Part shown: positions 1 to 7,597 of the stretch, one piece after another
How positions within the stretch are numbered: the stretch's first letter is position 1
How the letters are laid out: each line of letters begins with the position of its first letter
Notes under the pieces: model-generated
What the model saw: the letters and a program-made list of their open reading frames with translations, nothing else
The model's database searches: none
Told to the model about the DNA's origin: nothing
Program-made: the position numbers and the translations under genes
Origin: HyVt-105 sp049975425
Lineage (GTDB): Bacteria; Bacteroidota; Bacteroidia; Bacteroidales; VadinHA17
Assembly: GCA_049975425.1 (NCBI GenBank)
Contig: JBNGDI010000002.1
Span: forward strand, 1-64,000
Reading direction: 5' to 3'
Length of the DNA: 64,000 bases

Positions 1-932
1 TGAAGGATCACCTGGGCAACACAAGGGTTTGTGTGCGGGACAGCGGAGGTGTGGCGGCGGTAACCCGGCGGGAGGATTATTATCCCTTCGGCATGGTGAT
101 GGGGGGCCGCACCCTTGCCGGGGATGATCCGGTTGTGTATCTTTACAACGGGAAGGAGATCGTCAGGGAATTTGAGCTGGGATGGCTGGATTACGGGGCC
201 AGGTTCTATGACCCGGTGGCGGGAAGGTGGTGGGTGGTGGACCCGAAAAGTGAAGTAAATAGTAGCCTGAGTCCTTTCCGTTATGCCTATAACAATCCTT
301 TGAAGAATATCGATCAAGATGGGATGCTCGAGGACTGGTTCGAAAATGAAAGAACTGGTGATATTTATTATAATTCAGAAATGAAAAAAGGACAAGAAAA
401 TGAATTAGGTAAAGATTGGAAGCATTTAGGTGAAAATGGTTTATTTTACGATGAAACTGTTTGCAAATCGGATCTTTCGGTAATTGTACGTAATGATAAA
501 TTTTCTTCATATACTTCAATTAAATATGAAAATGGGAAAATAATAACCGAAGCCTTTTTTGAAAGCAGCAATGCCGAAAAATTAATGGTAAAATTGGGGT
601 ATAAGAAGGTAACCAAACAGGCCACACAAGAAATTGAAACATTGACAGCTGTTGGTGGTATTGGCGGACCTGGAGAAGTAAATGTTTCTTTAAACAGAAA
701 AAAGGCAGAATATATTGAGAAAGTTGGATATGTTCCGAAAAATTATGAAATCATTGGAACCTACAGATTATCAACTCCCAAACCAGCAACTCAGGTAATT
801 GGAGGAGGAATATCAACAGAAATTGTACAATATAGATTTGAATATGGAAAAAAGCCTTGGGGTCTCAAATTACTGGATATTTTAATAAGAATTGGTAATA
901 TTCAAACAGGAAATATTGAATTCAATCATTAA
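1..932 (+). CDS. RHS-repeat polymorphic toxin, C-terminal part (5' partial)
   Basis: The reading frame is open through base 3, so the gene starts outside the window. Bases ~3-310 encode the end of an RHS/YD-repeat core: KDHLGNTR, YYPFG, YNGKE, DYGARFYDP and the NNP...DQDGM boundary that closes the core. In this family the core forms a shell around a variable, self-cleaved C-terminal toxin tip. Here the tip is about 200 residues (bases ~315-932); I cannot assign it to a toxin family. The core is GC-rich and the tip is clearly AT-rich, the usual mark of an exchanged tip. The stop lies 4 bases before the lipoprotein gene at 937, as for toxin-immunity pairs. RHS identity is secure; toxin activity is inferred. 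Confidence 0.88.
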   Translation, partial: KDHLGNTRVCVRDSGGVAAVTRREDYYPFGMVMGGRTLAGDDPVVYLYNGKEIVREFELGWLDYGARFYDPVAGRWWVVDPKSEVNSSLSPFRYAYNNPLKNIDQDGMLEDWFENERTGDIYYNSEMKKGQENELGKDWKHLGENGLFYDETVCKSDLSVIVRNDKFSSYTSIKYENGKIITEAFFESSNAEKLMVKLGYKKVTKQATQEIETLTAVGGIGGPGEVNVSLNRKKAEYIEKVGYVPKNYEIIGTYRLSTPKPATQVIGGGISTEIVQYRFEYGKKPWGLKLLDILIRIGNIQTGNIEFNH

Positions 933-936
933 TAAA

Positions 937-1527
937 ATGAAAAAGTTAAAAGATATTAAATATTTTTATTTTGTACTGTTGATTTCTTCATGCAATGTGG
1001 CAGAAAAAAAAGAATTAGTAAGTGTTCTTAATAATTATTTAACTGGATTATCTGCATTTGAAACAGAATTAATTGATCATTTTCCATTTGAATTTTGTGA
1101 AAATGAAATTAAAGAAATGTCTTTTGTATTACCAAGTGCTCTGGTGAAAGGAGAATATTCTCATGCAATGCTTAGAATCAGACCTCCAAAAAATAAATTT
1201 GATAGTTTGTATGTAAAAATTGAAAATAGTTATATTCTGCTGGATACAAACGAATTATCTATTCTAAATAATAACACAAAAATAACCAATGGGTTTAAAC
1301 CAATCTTAATTCCAGATATAAAAGAATTATTCAAAAATCAAAAAGCTCCTAGTAATTTCATTCAAGAAATAAATTTTTATGTCATTGAATCAGATACAGG
1401 TAATTTTACAAAATATAAACTACCTATGCGAAAAAATTTTCCGGCTTCCTATCAGCATGGATTTTCCAAAGGTGTGGGAATCAGAAAAACTGAATTTGAA
1501 ATTATTTATTGGCTCCTGATTTGGTAA
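937..1527 (+). CDS. Small lipoprotein, candidate immunity protein of the RHS tip
   Basis: The protein has 196 residues. The reading frame extends upstream to 892, but ATG 937 is chosen because it gives a clean lipoprotein signal: MKK, a hydrophobic stretch, then LLISSC with the lipobox cysteine at residue ~19. It starts 4 bases after the RHS stop and shares the AT-rich composition of the RHS tip. No known domain is recognised in the mature part. Genes directly behind exchangeable RHS tips usually encode the cognate immunity protein, and a lipoprotein would fit a tip that acts in the periplasm. That role is inferred from position only. The mature sequence is rich in Glu, Asn and Lys. Confidence 0.6.
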   Translation: MKKLKDIKYFYFVLLISSCNVAEKKELVSVLNNYLTGLSAFETELIDHFPFEFCENEIKEMSFVLPSALVKGEYSHAMLRIRPPKNKFDSLYVKIENSYILLDTNELSILNNNTKITNGFKPILIPDIKELFKNQKAPSNFIQEINFYVIESDTGNFTKYKLPMRKNFPASYQHGFSKGVGIRKTEFEIIYWLLIW

Positions 1528-1614
1528 GGTTACATTTTCATTATCATTACCCCTATCAATACACAAATCCGTATTTATATAGGTAAACTTCCATTGCATT
1601 CGTAACAAACCCTA

Positions 1615-2253
1615 TTGGTCTGGATGAAGGCTTTAGATTATGGATACAAAGATCTGAAAGGAAATTATAAATGGTTTGAAGACGAGACGGATGAAATTAT
1701 CTGCCGGGATGATAAAATATGGCTAAGGGAAACGGATGACCGTAATTTATTTGAAATGGTATCAGCCGGATTATTTGACAAATCTTTTGGATCATACCCG
1801 GGCATTATCAAAGAACCCGATAGAATATCAAAACTAGAAATGTGGTTGGATTCTCCATCCGAAAGAATTGGTGAAGGTATTGGTAAAATTGGCGCAAATA
1901 TTGGATACAACATTATTAACTCTCCTTATGGTTTAATCACTGGCCAGACAATTGGTGGGAGACCTCTAAATTCTACCGAAAAAACAGATGCATTTATTGA
2001 TGTAGCACCTCTGGTAATTTCTCTGGGATTGACAGGCACAAGGGAAATTGTAAAAGTTTCAAAACATTCATTGGAAGGATATAATAAATTTGTTAAGAAA
2101 TCTGCCATAAAATTTAAAAATAAGAATTGGCAAAAAAGAGCCAGTATGTTATATAAATCCAATAAAATAAACCAATCATCTCATGAGGGATTAAATATTG
2201 CAACATTCGGGTCTGGTACAATTGGAAAGATATATGATGAACTTGATAAATAG
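1615..2253 (+). CDS. Orphan polymorphic-toxin tip fragment (pretoxin-TG-like)
   Basis: The ORF has up to 212 residues; TTG 1615 or ATG 1624 are the only nearby starts, since the frame closes at 1603. The first ~40 residues (DYGYKDLKGNYKWF...DEIICRDDKIWLRE) read like the segment that follows the DxDG boundary of Bacteroidota RHS proteins. Residues ~95-130 (SPYGLITGQTIGG...EKTDAFIDVAPL) resemble the pretoxin-TG linker of polymorphic toxins. No RHS core precedes it. Just upstream, bases ~1602-1650 in another frame read VTNPIGLDEG, which may be the decayed join to a former core. I read it as a silent or displaced tip cassette, possibly not translated alone. AT-rich like its neighbours. Confidence 0.5.
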   Translation: MVWMKALDYGYKDLKGNYKWFEDETDEIICRDDKIWLRETDDRNLFEMVSAGLFDKSFGSYPGIIKEPDRISKLEMWLDSPSERIGEGIGKIGANIGYNIINSPYGLITGQTIGGRPLNSTEKTDAFIDVAPLVISLGLTGTREIVKVSKHSLEGYNKFVKKSAIKFKNKNWQKRASMLYKSNKINQSSHEGLNIATFGSGTIGKIYDELDK

Positions 2254-2261
2254 AATGATAT

Positions 2262-2453
2262 ATGTATTCTGCAGCTATATATTTAGGGGGGTTGGTAAGA
2301 TGGATGCTAAAAGGGTTTAAGACAAAACTAAAGGATGAACTCGAAGGTAATCTCGAACCGACCTGGGGCGGAACCTATGATACAGAGAACTACATCATTG
2401 GCGTTATTACAGTGGTTGTGATACTGGGGCTTGTCATCTGGCTGATTATATGA
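2262..2453 (+). CDS. Small single-pass membrane protein
   Basis: It has 63 residues from ATG 2262, or 49 from the internal ATG 2304. The C-terminal ~20 residues (IIGVITVVVILGLVIWLII) form one strong transmembrane helix, preceded by a charged, soluble stretch (FKTKLKDELEG). It lies 8 bases behind the orphan toxin-tip ORF. Its position would suit an immunity protein for that tip, but no family is recognised and the protein is short. It ends where the AT-rich accessory stretch ends, just before the palindromic repeat. Confidence 0.45.
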   Translation: MYSAAIYLGGLVRWMLKGFKTKLKDELEGNLEPTWGGTYDTENYIIGVITVVVILGLVIWLII

Positions 2454-2514
2454 ACCTGTTTTTTGGTGGGAGAAACGCAATCCCTTCGGGCTTCTCTTGT
2501 GATATCCAAACCCA

Positions 2515-2602
2515 CACCTTCCCCTGGCAGGGGAAGGTGGATTCCCCCTCTCAACCACCCCGCCCCGCCGAAGGCGGGGCACCCCTCCTTGCAAAGGAGG
2601 GG
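2515..2602. repeat. Triple-palindrome intergenic repeat (REP/MITE-like)
   Basis: Three tight inverted repeats lie side by side. 2515-2526 pairs with 2528-2539 (12-bp perfect stem, 1-base loop). 2562-2569 pairs with 2573-2580 (GCCCCGCC/GGCGGGGC, loop GAA). 2582-2590 pairs with 2594-2602 (CCCCTCCTT/AAGGAGGGG, loop GCA). The element is GC-rich against its AT-rich surroundings and sits between the RHS island and sodB. This layout is typical of dispersed non-autonomous palindromic repeats of Bacteroidota. No second copy was noticed in this window. Confidence 0.65.
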
Positions 2603-2664
2603 ATTTACAAGAAAGTCCGAATGCGACTATACAGTTGCGGGCAGACTGATTGATGAAATTTCCC

Positions 2665-3246
2665 CTATCCCGCAAAACGTTTTTCTACTACCGACCAGTC
2701 GACCAGTTTCCAGAATGATTCGATGTAATCTGGTCGCCGGTTCTGGTAATCAAGATAATAGGCATGCTCCCACACATCACAGGTCAGCAGGGGCTGCAAA
2801 CCCCTCCGCAGGGGATTCCCTGCATTCGATTCCTGTACAATGTCCAGATTGCCCTCTTTTGTCCGCACCAGCCAGGCCCAGCCCGATCCAAAAAGTGTAG
2901 CAGAAGCTTTCGAAAATTCCACCATCAGGGCATCCAGACTGCCAAAGGCTCCCTCAATGGCACGTTTTAATTCTCCTTCCGGTTTCTCTTTCGGTTTCGG
3001 ATTTAACCCGGTAAAATAGAAGGTATGATTCCAAACCTGGGCGCCATTGTTGAATATTCCTCCTTCAGCTTTCCTGATAATTTCTTCCAGGTCAGCCTGA
3101 GCAAATGGCGTCCCTTCAGTCAGCTTATTCAGATTATTTACATAAGCCTGATGGTGTTTACCGTAATGGAATTCAAGAGTCCTACGACTCACATGCGGTT
3201 CCAATGCATCCAGTGCATAAGGTAATTCAGGAAGAGAAAAGGCCAT
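2665..3246 (-). CDS. sodB: Superoxide dismutase, Fe-type
   Basis: This 193-residue Fe/Mn superoxide dismutase converts superoxide to hydrogen peroxide and oxygen in the cytoplasm. Metal ligands are visible: H27 (EFHYGKHH), H74 (WNHTFYF), and Asp/His in DVWEHAYY. The residues that separate Fe from Mn enzymes are Fe-like: Gln at position 70 (NNGAQVWNH) and no Gln in the later SNAGNPL segment. The start MAFSLPELPY is the normal family N-terminus. It lies downstream of a second, Mn-like sod gene on the same strand, with a terminator between them, so the two are probably separate units. Metal preference is predicted from the motif. Confidence 0.93.
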   Translation of the reverse strand: MAFSLPELPYALDALEPHVSRRTLEFHYGKHHQAYVNNLNKLTEGTPFAQADLEEIIRKAEGGIFNNGAQVWNHTFYFTGLNPKPKEKPEGELKRAIEGAFGSLDALMVEFSKASATLFGSGWAWLVRTKEGNLDIVQESNAGNPLRRGLQPLLTCDVWEHAYYLDYQNRRPDYIESFWKLVDWSVVEKRFAG

Positions 3247-3350
3247 GTTGATTTATTTTTTGATTATATGGAGAAGATACGGATTTTTTCTCTGGAATCC
3301 ATATGTTAAGACAAATCATTGGACATTACCATAAATGCCTGAGCGTGCTG

Positions 3351-3386
3351 CAAAAAAATACCGTCACAAAAAATGCGTGACGGTAT
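3351..3386 (-). terminator. Intrinsic terminator of the Mn-type sod gene
   Basis: A 10-bp perfect stem, ATACCGTCAC (3358-3367) with GTGACGGTAT (3377-3386), has a 9-base loop. Read on the minus strand it is followed by a run of T (bases 3358-3352). It lies ~24 bases past the stop of the gene ending at 3410. Confidence 0.85.
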
Positions 3387-3409
3387 TCTGTTGAAAGGGT
3401 ATTCAATAA

Positions 3410-4012
3410 TTACCTACTAAACCTGCGGGCCACTTCATCCCAATGAACCAGGTTCCAGAATGCGTTAATATAGTCGGGCCGGCGATTCTGGTATTTCAGA
3501 TAGTAGGCATGTTCCCATACATCAAGTCCCAGGACAGGAGAACCCTTTAACTCTGCAATATCCATCAAGGGGTTGTCCTGATTGGGCGTTGAGGTAACAG
3601 CCAGTGAACCGTCATCCTTTCTGATCAGCCAGGCCCATCCCGAGCCGAAACGGTTGGCAGCAGCTTTGGAAAATTCAGATTTAAAATTCTCAAAAGAGCC
3701 GAAATCCCGGTTAATGGCATTCAGCAATTCACCTTCAGGTTGTCCCCCTCCATCTGGTGAGAGAATGGTCCAGAACAGGCTGTGGTTGTAGTAACCTCCC
3801 CCGTTATTCCTCACTGCCACCGGGTATTCGGAAATACGGGCCATGATTTCCTCAACGGAAAGTGATTCTGCAGGAGTTCCCTGTATGGCATCATTCAACT
3901 TGGATGTATAGGCTCCGTGGTGTTTGGTATGGTGAATCTCCATGGTCCTGGCGTCGATATGTGGTTCCAGGGCATGATAATCATACGGTAAATCGGGTAA
4001 TTTGAAAGCCAT
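3410..4012 (-). CDS. sodA: Superoxide dismutase, Mn-type (or cambialistic)
   Basis: This is a 200-residue member of the same family as the gene at 2665 but a distant paralogue. Ligands are seen in MEIHHTKHH, YYNHSLFW (H77) and DVWEHAYY. The discriminating residues are Mn-like: Gly-Gly-Gly at 71-73 in NNGGGYYNH, where Fe enzymes carry Gln, and Gln in TPNQDNPLM. It has its own downstream terminator at 3351-3386. Having both metal types side by side suggests the cell can keep SOD activity under iron limitation or oxygen exposure. Cambialistic activity cannot be excluded. Confidence 0.92.
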   Translation of the reverse strand: MAFKLPDLPYDYHALEPHIDARTMEIHHTKHHGAYTSKLNDAIQGTPAESLSVEEIMARISEYPVAVRNNGGGYYNHSLFWTILSPDGGGQPEGELLNAINRDFGSFENFKSEFSKAAANRFGSGWAWLIRKDDGSLAVTSTPNQDNPLMDIAELKGSPVLGLDVWEHAYYLKYQNRRPDYINAFWNLVHWDEVARRFSR

Positions 4013-4128
4013 GGTATTTTCTTTTTTATTGGTTCAACTATTTATATTCATTCTTAATAATCAAACAATTCAACAGCCCAATTGTTCATATTTTGCTATC
4101 TTCAACCCTTCTTTCCCTACACTGAGCC

Positions 4129-5424
4129 ATGAACCGGAAGATTCTGAATCTGGCTGTACCAAACATCATCAGCAATATCACGGTACCCTTGCTGGGAATG
4201 GTCGACCTTGCCCTGGTGGGGCATCTGGATTCGGCAGTGCATATCGGAGCCATCGCGCTGGGGGGCACCATTTTCAATTTCATATACTGGGGATTCAGCT
4301 TCCTGCGCATGGGAACCAGCGGATTTACCGCCCAGGCATACGGTAAAAGGGATCTTCAGGAAGCGAGCCGGTGGTTGGTAAGAGCTCTGGGAGTCGGACT
4401 CGCCGGAGCCTTACTTGTTTTATTGCTGCAATGTCCCATCGGTTGGCTCAGCTTCACCCTGTTTGGAGGAAGTGCAGAAGTGGAATACTGGGCTGCACGG
4501 TATTTTTACATCAGGATATGGGCAGCACCGGCCACCATCACTCTGTATGCTTTCACCGGCTGGTTCATTGGCATGCAGAATGCCCGGTTCCCCATGATCA
4601 TCACCCTAGTCGTAAATCTCCTGAATATTGGTTTTAACATGCTGCTTGTACTGGGAGCTGGTATGCTGTCAGACGGGGTGGCTCTGGGAACGGTGCTGGC
4701 TCAGTACAGTGGTCTGGGAACAGCCGCATGGCTTTACGCGAAGCATTACCGTAAGACAGGTCGTAATACCCATATCCTCAAAATCTGGAATGCAGAAGCA
4801 ATGAAACGATTTTTTCTGGTAAATAAGGACATACTGATCCGCACCCTCTCTCTTATTTTCGTCTTTACTTTCTTTACAGCAAAATCAGCCGGCCATGGAG
4901 ATATTATCCTGGCCGTTAATACCCTGTTGCTTCAGTTTTTCATGGTTTTCTCTTATCTGATCGATGGTTTTGCTTATGCTGCAGAGGCACTGACCGGAAA
5001 ATACAAAGGAGGGGGCAACCGATCCATGCTCAAAAAAACCGTCAGGTATTTATTTGCATGGGGAATTGCTCTGAGTATTCCTTTTGCTCTTTCCTATCTG
5101 GCAGGAGGAGAATTCCTTATCCGGATACTGACAAGCAATCGGGAAGTAATTGAAGGTGTTCAGCCATACATGTTCTGGACAGTGGTTATCCCTCTTATCA
5201 CTTTCCCGGCATTTCTGTGGGATGGAATTTATATCGGAGTAACCGCCTCGTCCGGCATGCGGAACAGCATGCTGATCTCTCTGGCACTTGTCTTCCTGCC
5301 GGGTTATTATTTCCTGACACCCATACTGGGAAATCACGGACTGTGGCTGGCCATGATGTTGTTTATGGCCAGCCGGGGACTTATGCAGACGGTTCTGGCA
5401 GGAAAATCAGTTTTCAAGAAATGA
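4129..5424 (+). CDS. MATE-family efflux transporter (DinF-like)
   Basis: This 431-residue polytopic inner-membrane protein has about 12 hydrophobic helices arranged as two repeats. Family marks are the N-terminal LAVPNIISNITVPLLGMVDLALVGH segment and GTSGFTAQAYGKRD in the first intracellular loop. MATE proteins export drugs or metabolites by Na+ or H+ antiport. The sequence looks closest to the DinF branch; the substrate cannot be told. Length is normal. It is divergent from sodA (116-base gap) and monocistronic, with a 357-base gene-free stretch after it. Confidence 0.9.
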   Translation: MNRKILNLAVPNIISNITVPLLGMVDLALVGHLDSAVHIGAIALGGTIFNFIYWGFSFLRMGTSGFTAQAYGKRDLQEASRWLVRALGVGLAGALLVLLLQCPIGWLSFTLFGGSAEVEYWAARYFYIRIWAAPATITLYAFTGWFIGMQNARFPMIITLVVNLLNIGFNMLLVLGAGMLSDGVALGTVLAQYSGLGTAAWLYAKHYRKTGRNTHILKIWNAEAMKRFFLVNKDILIRTLSLIFVFTFFTAKSAGHGDIILAVNTLLLQFFMVFSYLIDGFAYAAEALTGKYKGGGNRSMLKKTVRYLFAWGIALSIPFALSYLAGGEFLIRILTSNREVIEGVQPYMFWTVVIPLITFPAFLWDGIYIGVTASSGMRNSMLISLALVFLPGYYFLTPILGNHGLWLAMMLFMASRGLMQTVLAGKSVFKK

Positions 5425-5781
5425 CAGATCAGGACTGCGAAGCCGATACAGGACCTTTTTCCATTTTTTCTTCAACAAAAGAAGCAATCCGTATTCCGAA
5501 AAGGTAAATTCTTACATCATACAGTTTCACATGCCACTTCCGGTCTAGGGAAGGGACACTTCCCCGGTAATTTGTTGTTCTTCCAAACATGGGATGCTTT
5601 TTCCCGTTCTTTCGCACTGTATCTCAATACATGAATTAACAATGCAAATTTATATTTTATCATTCAGTTTACTAATTATCTGATAACTATTTTGATCAAC
5701 CGCTTATCAACAGCCGCAAATAATCACTGAATGTAGATAAATTCATATCTTTGTTTAAAACATGGACCATAATAATAAAAC
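5425..5781. other. Gene-free stretch after the MATE gene
   Basis: There are 357 bases without a convincing gene. A small hairpin GGGAAG (5548-5553)/CTTCCC (5559-5564) may end MATE transcription, but no clear T-run follows. The second half is AT-rich and leads to the promoter element at 5746. A 62-codon minus-strand frame (5429-5617) was considered and not accepted. Confidence 0.6.
5746..5753 (+). promoter_or_regulatory. Promoter -7 element of the DUF1858 gene
   Basis: TATCTTTG fits the Bacteroidota sigma factor -7 consensus TAnnTTTG, 28 bases before the start codon. No clear -33 TTG is seen. Confidence 0.55.
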
Positions 5782-6045
5782 ATGACGGTTATTTCACGCG
5801 ATACAAGCATTGAAGAACTGGTGGAAAAAATACCGGCCTCGGTGTCATACCTGATGAAAGAAGGCATCCGGTGCATTGCCTGCGGGGAGCCCATCTGGGG
5901 AACACTGGAAGAAGCAGCCCGGGATAAGGGTTTTGACGACAAAACCATCGATCGTTTTGTAAAAGAACTAAATGAACTCGCTTCATCTCCCGGAGAAAAA
6001 AAGCAAGAACCCTCCATTCATGTTAAAAAACTGAAAGATCTCTGA
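5782..6045 (+). CDS. DUF1858 (HCP-associated redox disulfide) protein
   Basis: The protein has 87 residues. Residues ~1-65 match DUF1858, the small helical domain found fused to or near hybrid-cluster proteins. The family's CxxC pair is present (GIRCIACGEP), suggesting a redox-active or metal-binding disulfide. The ~20-residue tail (EKKQEPSIHVKKLKDL) is charged and probably disordered. Biochemical function of the family is not settled. It has its own promoter element at 5746 and shares a bidirectional hairpin terminator with the convergent hldD. Confidence 0.85.
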   Translation: MTVISRDTSIEELVEKIPASVSYLMKEGIRCIACGEPIWGTLEEAARDKGFDDKTIDRFVKELNELASSPGEKKQEPSIHVKKLKDL

Positions 6046-6062
6046 GAGGGATCTTTTTATTA
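6034..6062. terminator. Bidirectional terminator between DUF1858 gene and hldD
   Basis: AAAGATC (6034-6040) pairs with GATCTTT (6050-6056). T-rich tracts follow on both strands (TTTTTATTATT on plus; TTTTTT on minus, at 6025-6030). It overlaps the DUF1858 stop codon and serves two convergent genes. Confidence 0.6.
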
Positions 6063-7025
6063 TTCATATTGTCCCTCGACCAGGTATTCCTGCACATATT
6101 GTCTGATCCCTTCTTCCAGTGAAGTAAAGGAATTTTTGTATCCTGCTCTTTGCAGTTTTTCCATTCTGGCTTCTGTAAAATACTGGTATTTATCCCTGAT
6201 ATCTTCAGGAGTATCAATGAAACGGATCCGTTCAGGTTTTCCTGCGGCAGCAAATACACTGCGGGCCAGATCGAGGAAGGTGCGTGCCCTTCCGGTTCCC
6301 AGGTTAAATATCCCGCTGCGTTCCCGTTGCTGCATCATCCACAGCATCACTTGGGTCACATCCTTCACATAAATGAAATCGCGTTTTTGTTCGCCATCCT
6401 TAATATCCGAACGATGTGACCGGAACAGTTTTATTTCTCCTGTTTGGCTGATCTGGTTCCAGGCATGCAACACCACCGATGCCATTCTGCCCTTGTGGTA
6501 TTCATTCGGACCGTACACATTGAAAAATTTCAGCCCTGCCCAGAAATAGGGTTTTCTCTCCTGTTCCAGCGCCCACATGTCGAATACCTGTTTTGATTCA
6601 CCGTATGGATTGAGGGGTTTTAAACCAGGTATCAGCCGGTGGTCGTCATCATACCCATGTTCTCCCCTTCCGTAAGTGGCTGCAGAGGAAGCGTAAATCA
6701 GCGGCAAGCCGTACTTTATGCAGCTCTTCCACACCTGCCGGGAATATTCGATATTCAATACACGAAATACATCCCGATTGAACTCGGTGGTATCGGTTCT
6801 GGCTCCCAGGTGAAACACAAACTGCACAAAACGATGGTTTTCGGAAAGCCAGGGAAAAAACTCATCCCTGTGAACTTTTTCTGTCAATTCCTTTCCGGCA
6901 AGATTCCGTTTTTTATCTTCGCGGCTAAAATCGTCTACAGCTACCACATCGCGGTATCCTTCCGCATTTAGCCGGGCCACCAGATTGCTTCCGATGAATC
7001 CGGCCGCACCAGTAACAATAATCAT
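6060..7025 (-). CDS. hldD: ADP-L-glycero-D-manno-heptose 6-epimerase
   Basis: This 321-residue extended short-chain dehydrogenase/epimerase interconverts ADP-D- and ADP-L-glycero-manno-heptose for the lipopolysaccharide core. Visible marks are the NADP-binding TGAAGFIGSN near residue 5, the catalytic Ser in YASSAATYG and the YGESK pair (Tyr/Lys). The HldD-specific features FNVYGPNEYHKG, RDFIYVKD and FNLGTGRARTF support the exact assignment over generic epimerases. It stands alone on the minus strand, convergent with the DUF1858 gene and divergent from the pterin genes. No other heptose genes lie in the window. Confidence 0.93.
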   Translation of the reverse strand: MIIVTGAAGFIGSNLVARLNAEGYRDVVAVDDFSREDKKRNLAGKELTEKVHRDEFFPWLSENHRFVQFVFHLGARTDTTEFNRDVFRVLNIEYSRQVWKSCIKYGLPLIYASSAATYGRGEHGYDDDHRLIPGLKPLNPYGESKQVFDMWALEQERKPYFWAGLKFFNVYGPNEYHKGRMASVVLHAWNQISQTGEIKLFRSHRSDIKDGEQKRDFIYVKDVTQVMLWMMQQRERSGIFNLGTGRARTFLDLARSVFAAAGKPERIRFIDTPEDIRDKYQYFTEARMEKLQRAGYKNSFTSLEEGIRQYVQEYLVEGQYE

Positions 7026-7128
7026 AGTATGTAAATTATACTGCGAAAATAATCATTTCGGTCTATGTTAACGAATGAGCCCATTATGATTGATTTCCTG
7101 TACAACCATTTATCTGTTAAAGATTTTC

Positions 7129-7136
7129 TATCTTTG
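7129..7136 (+). promoter_or_regulatory. Promoter -7 element of the PTPS-folE unit
   Basis: TATCTTTG matches TAnnTTTG and lies 29 bases before the start at 7166, in the gap divergent from hldD. Confidence 0.55.
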
Positions 7137-7165
7137 CCAGGTTCAAAGGCACCAATCATCTGAGC

Positions 7166-7597
7166 ATGCTTTATCTGACACGCAGGGAAAGGTTCAATGC
7201 CGCACACCGGATGTACATTCCGGAATGGACGAACGATAAGAACCTGGAGGTATTCGGAAAATGTTCCAATCCCAACTGGCACGGGCATAACTATAATCTG
7301 TTTGTCACTGTCAAAGGAGAGCCTCATCCGAAAACCAGCCTGGTGGTCAATCTGAAAGTCCTGAGCCGGGTAATCAGGGAAAAGGTAGTTGAGCCACTGG
7401 ATCACCGGAACATGAATCTGGAGGTAGATTTCATGAAAGGAAAAATCGCCTCAACAGAGAACCTGGCACTGGCTATCTGGGAAGTGCTTGAAAAGGAAGT
7501 ACAGGTACTGGGGGTTAAGTTACACTGTATCAGAATTGAAGAGACTGAAAATAACATTGTGGAATATTACGGAGAAAAAAATCATGGAAATTATTAA
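7166..7597 (+). CDS. 6-pyruvoyl-tetrahydropterin synthase family enzyme (PTPS-II motif)
   Basis: This 143-residue T-fold enzyme acts on dihydroneopterin triphosphate. Zinc ligands are H in FNAAHR and both His in WHGHNY. The catalytic Cys lies in GKCSNPNWHGH, with Cys-x5-HGH spacing. That is the spacing of biopterin-type PTPS, whereas queuosine QueD has Cys-x3-HGH. The catalytic Glu lies in EETENNIVEYYGE. Its gene overlaps folE, which makes its substrate, by 14 bases, so the two are co-translated and form consecutive pathway steps. The end product (biopterin-like pterin or the queuosine precursor 6-carboxy-tetrahydropterin) is inferred from the motif only. Confidence 0.88.
   Translation: MLYLTRRERFNAAHRMYIPEWTNDKNLEVFGKCSNPNWHGHNYNLFVTVKGEPHPKTSLVVNLKVLSRVIREKVVEPLDHRNMNLEVDFMKGKIASTENLALAIWEVLEKEVQVLGVKLHCIRIEETENNIVEYYGEKNHGNY

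Noticed and set aside
2328..2900. Overlapping frames through the palindromic repeat on both strands
   Set aside because: Products are Pro/Arg-rich translations of the inverted repeats and of antisense sodB.
5429..5617. 62-codon minus-strand frame in the gap after the MATE gene
   Set aside because: No family similarity recognised, no promoter element, overlaps a hairpin, and composition gives no coding signal.
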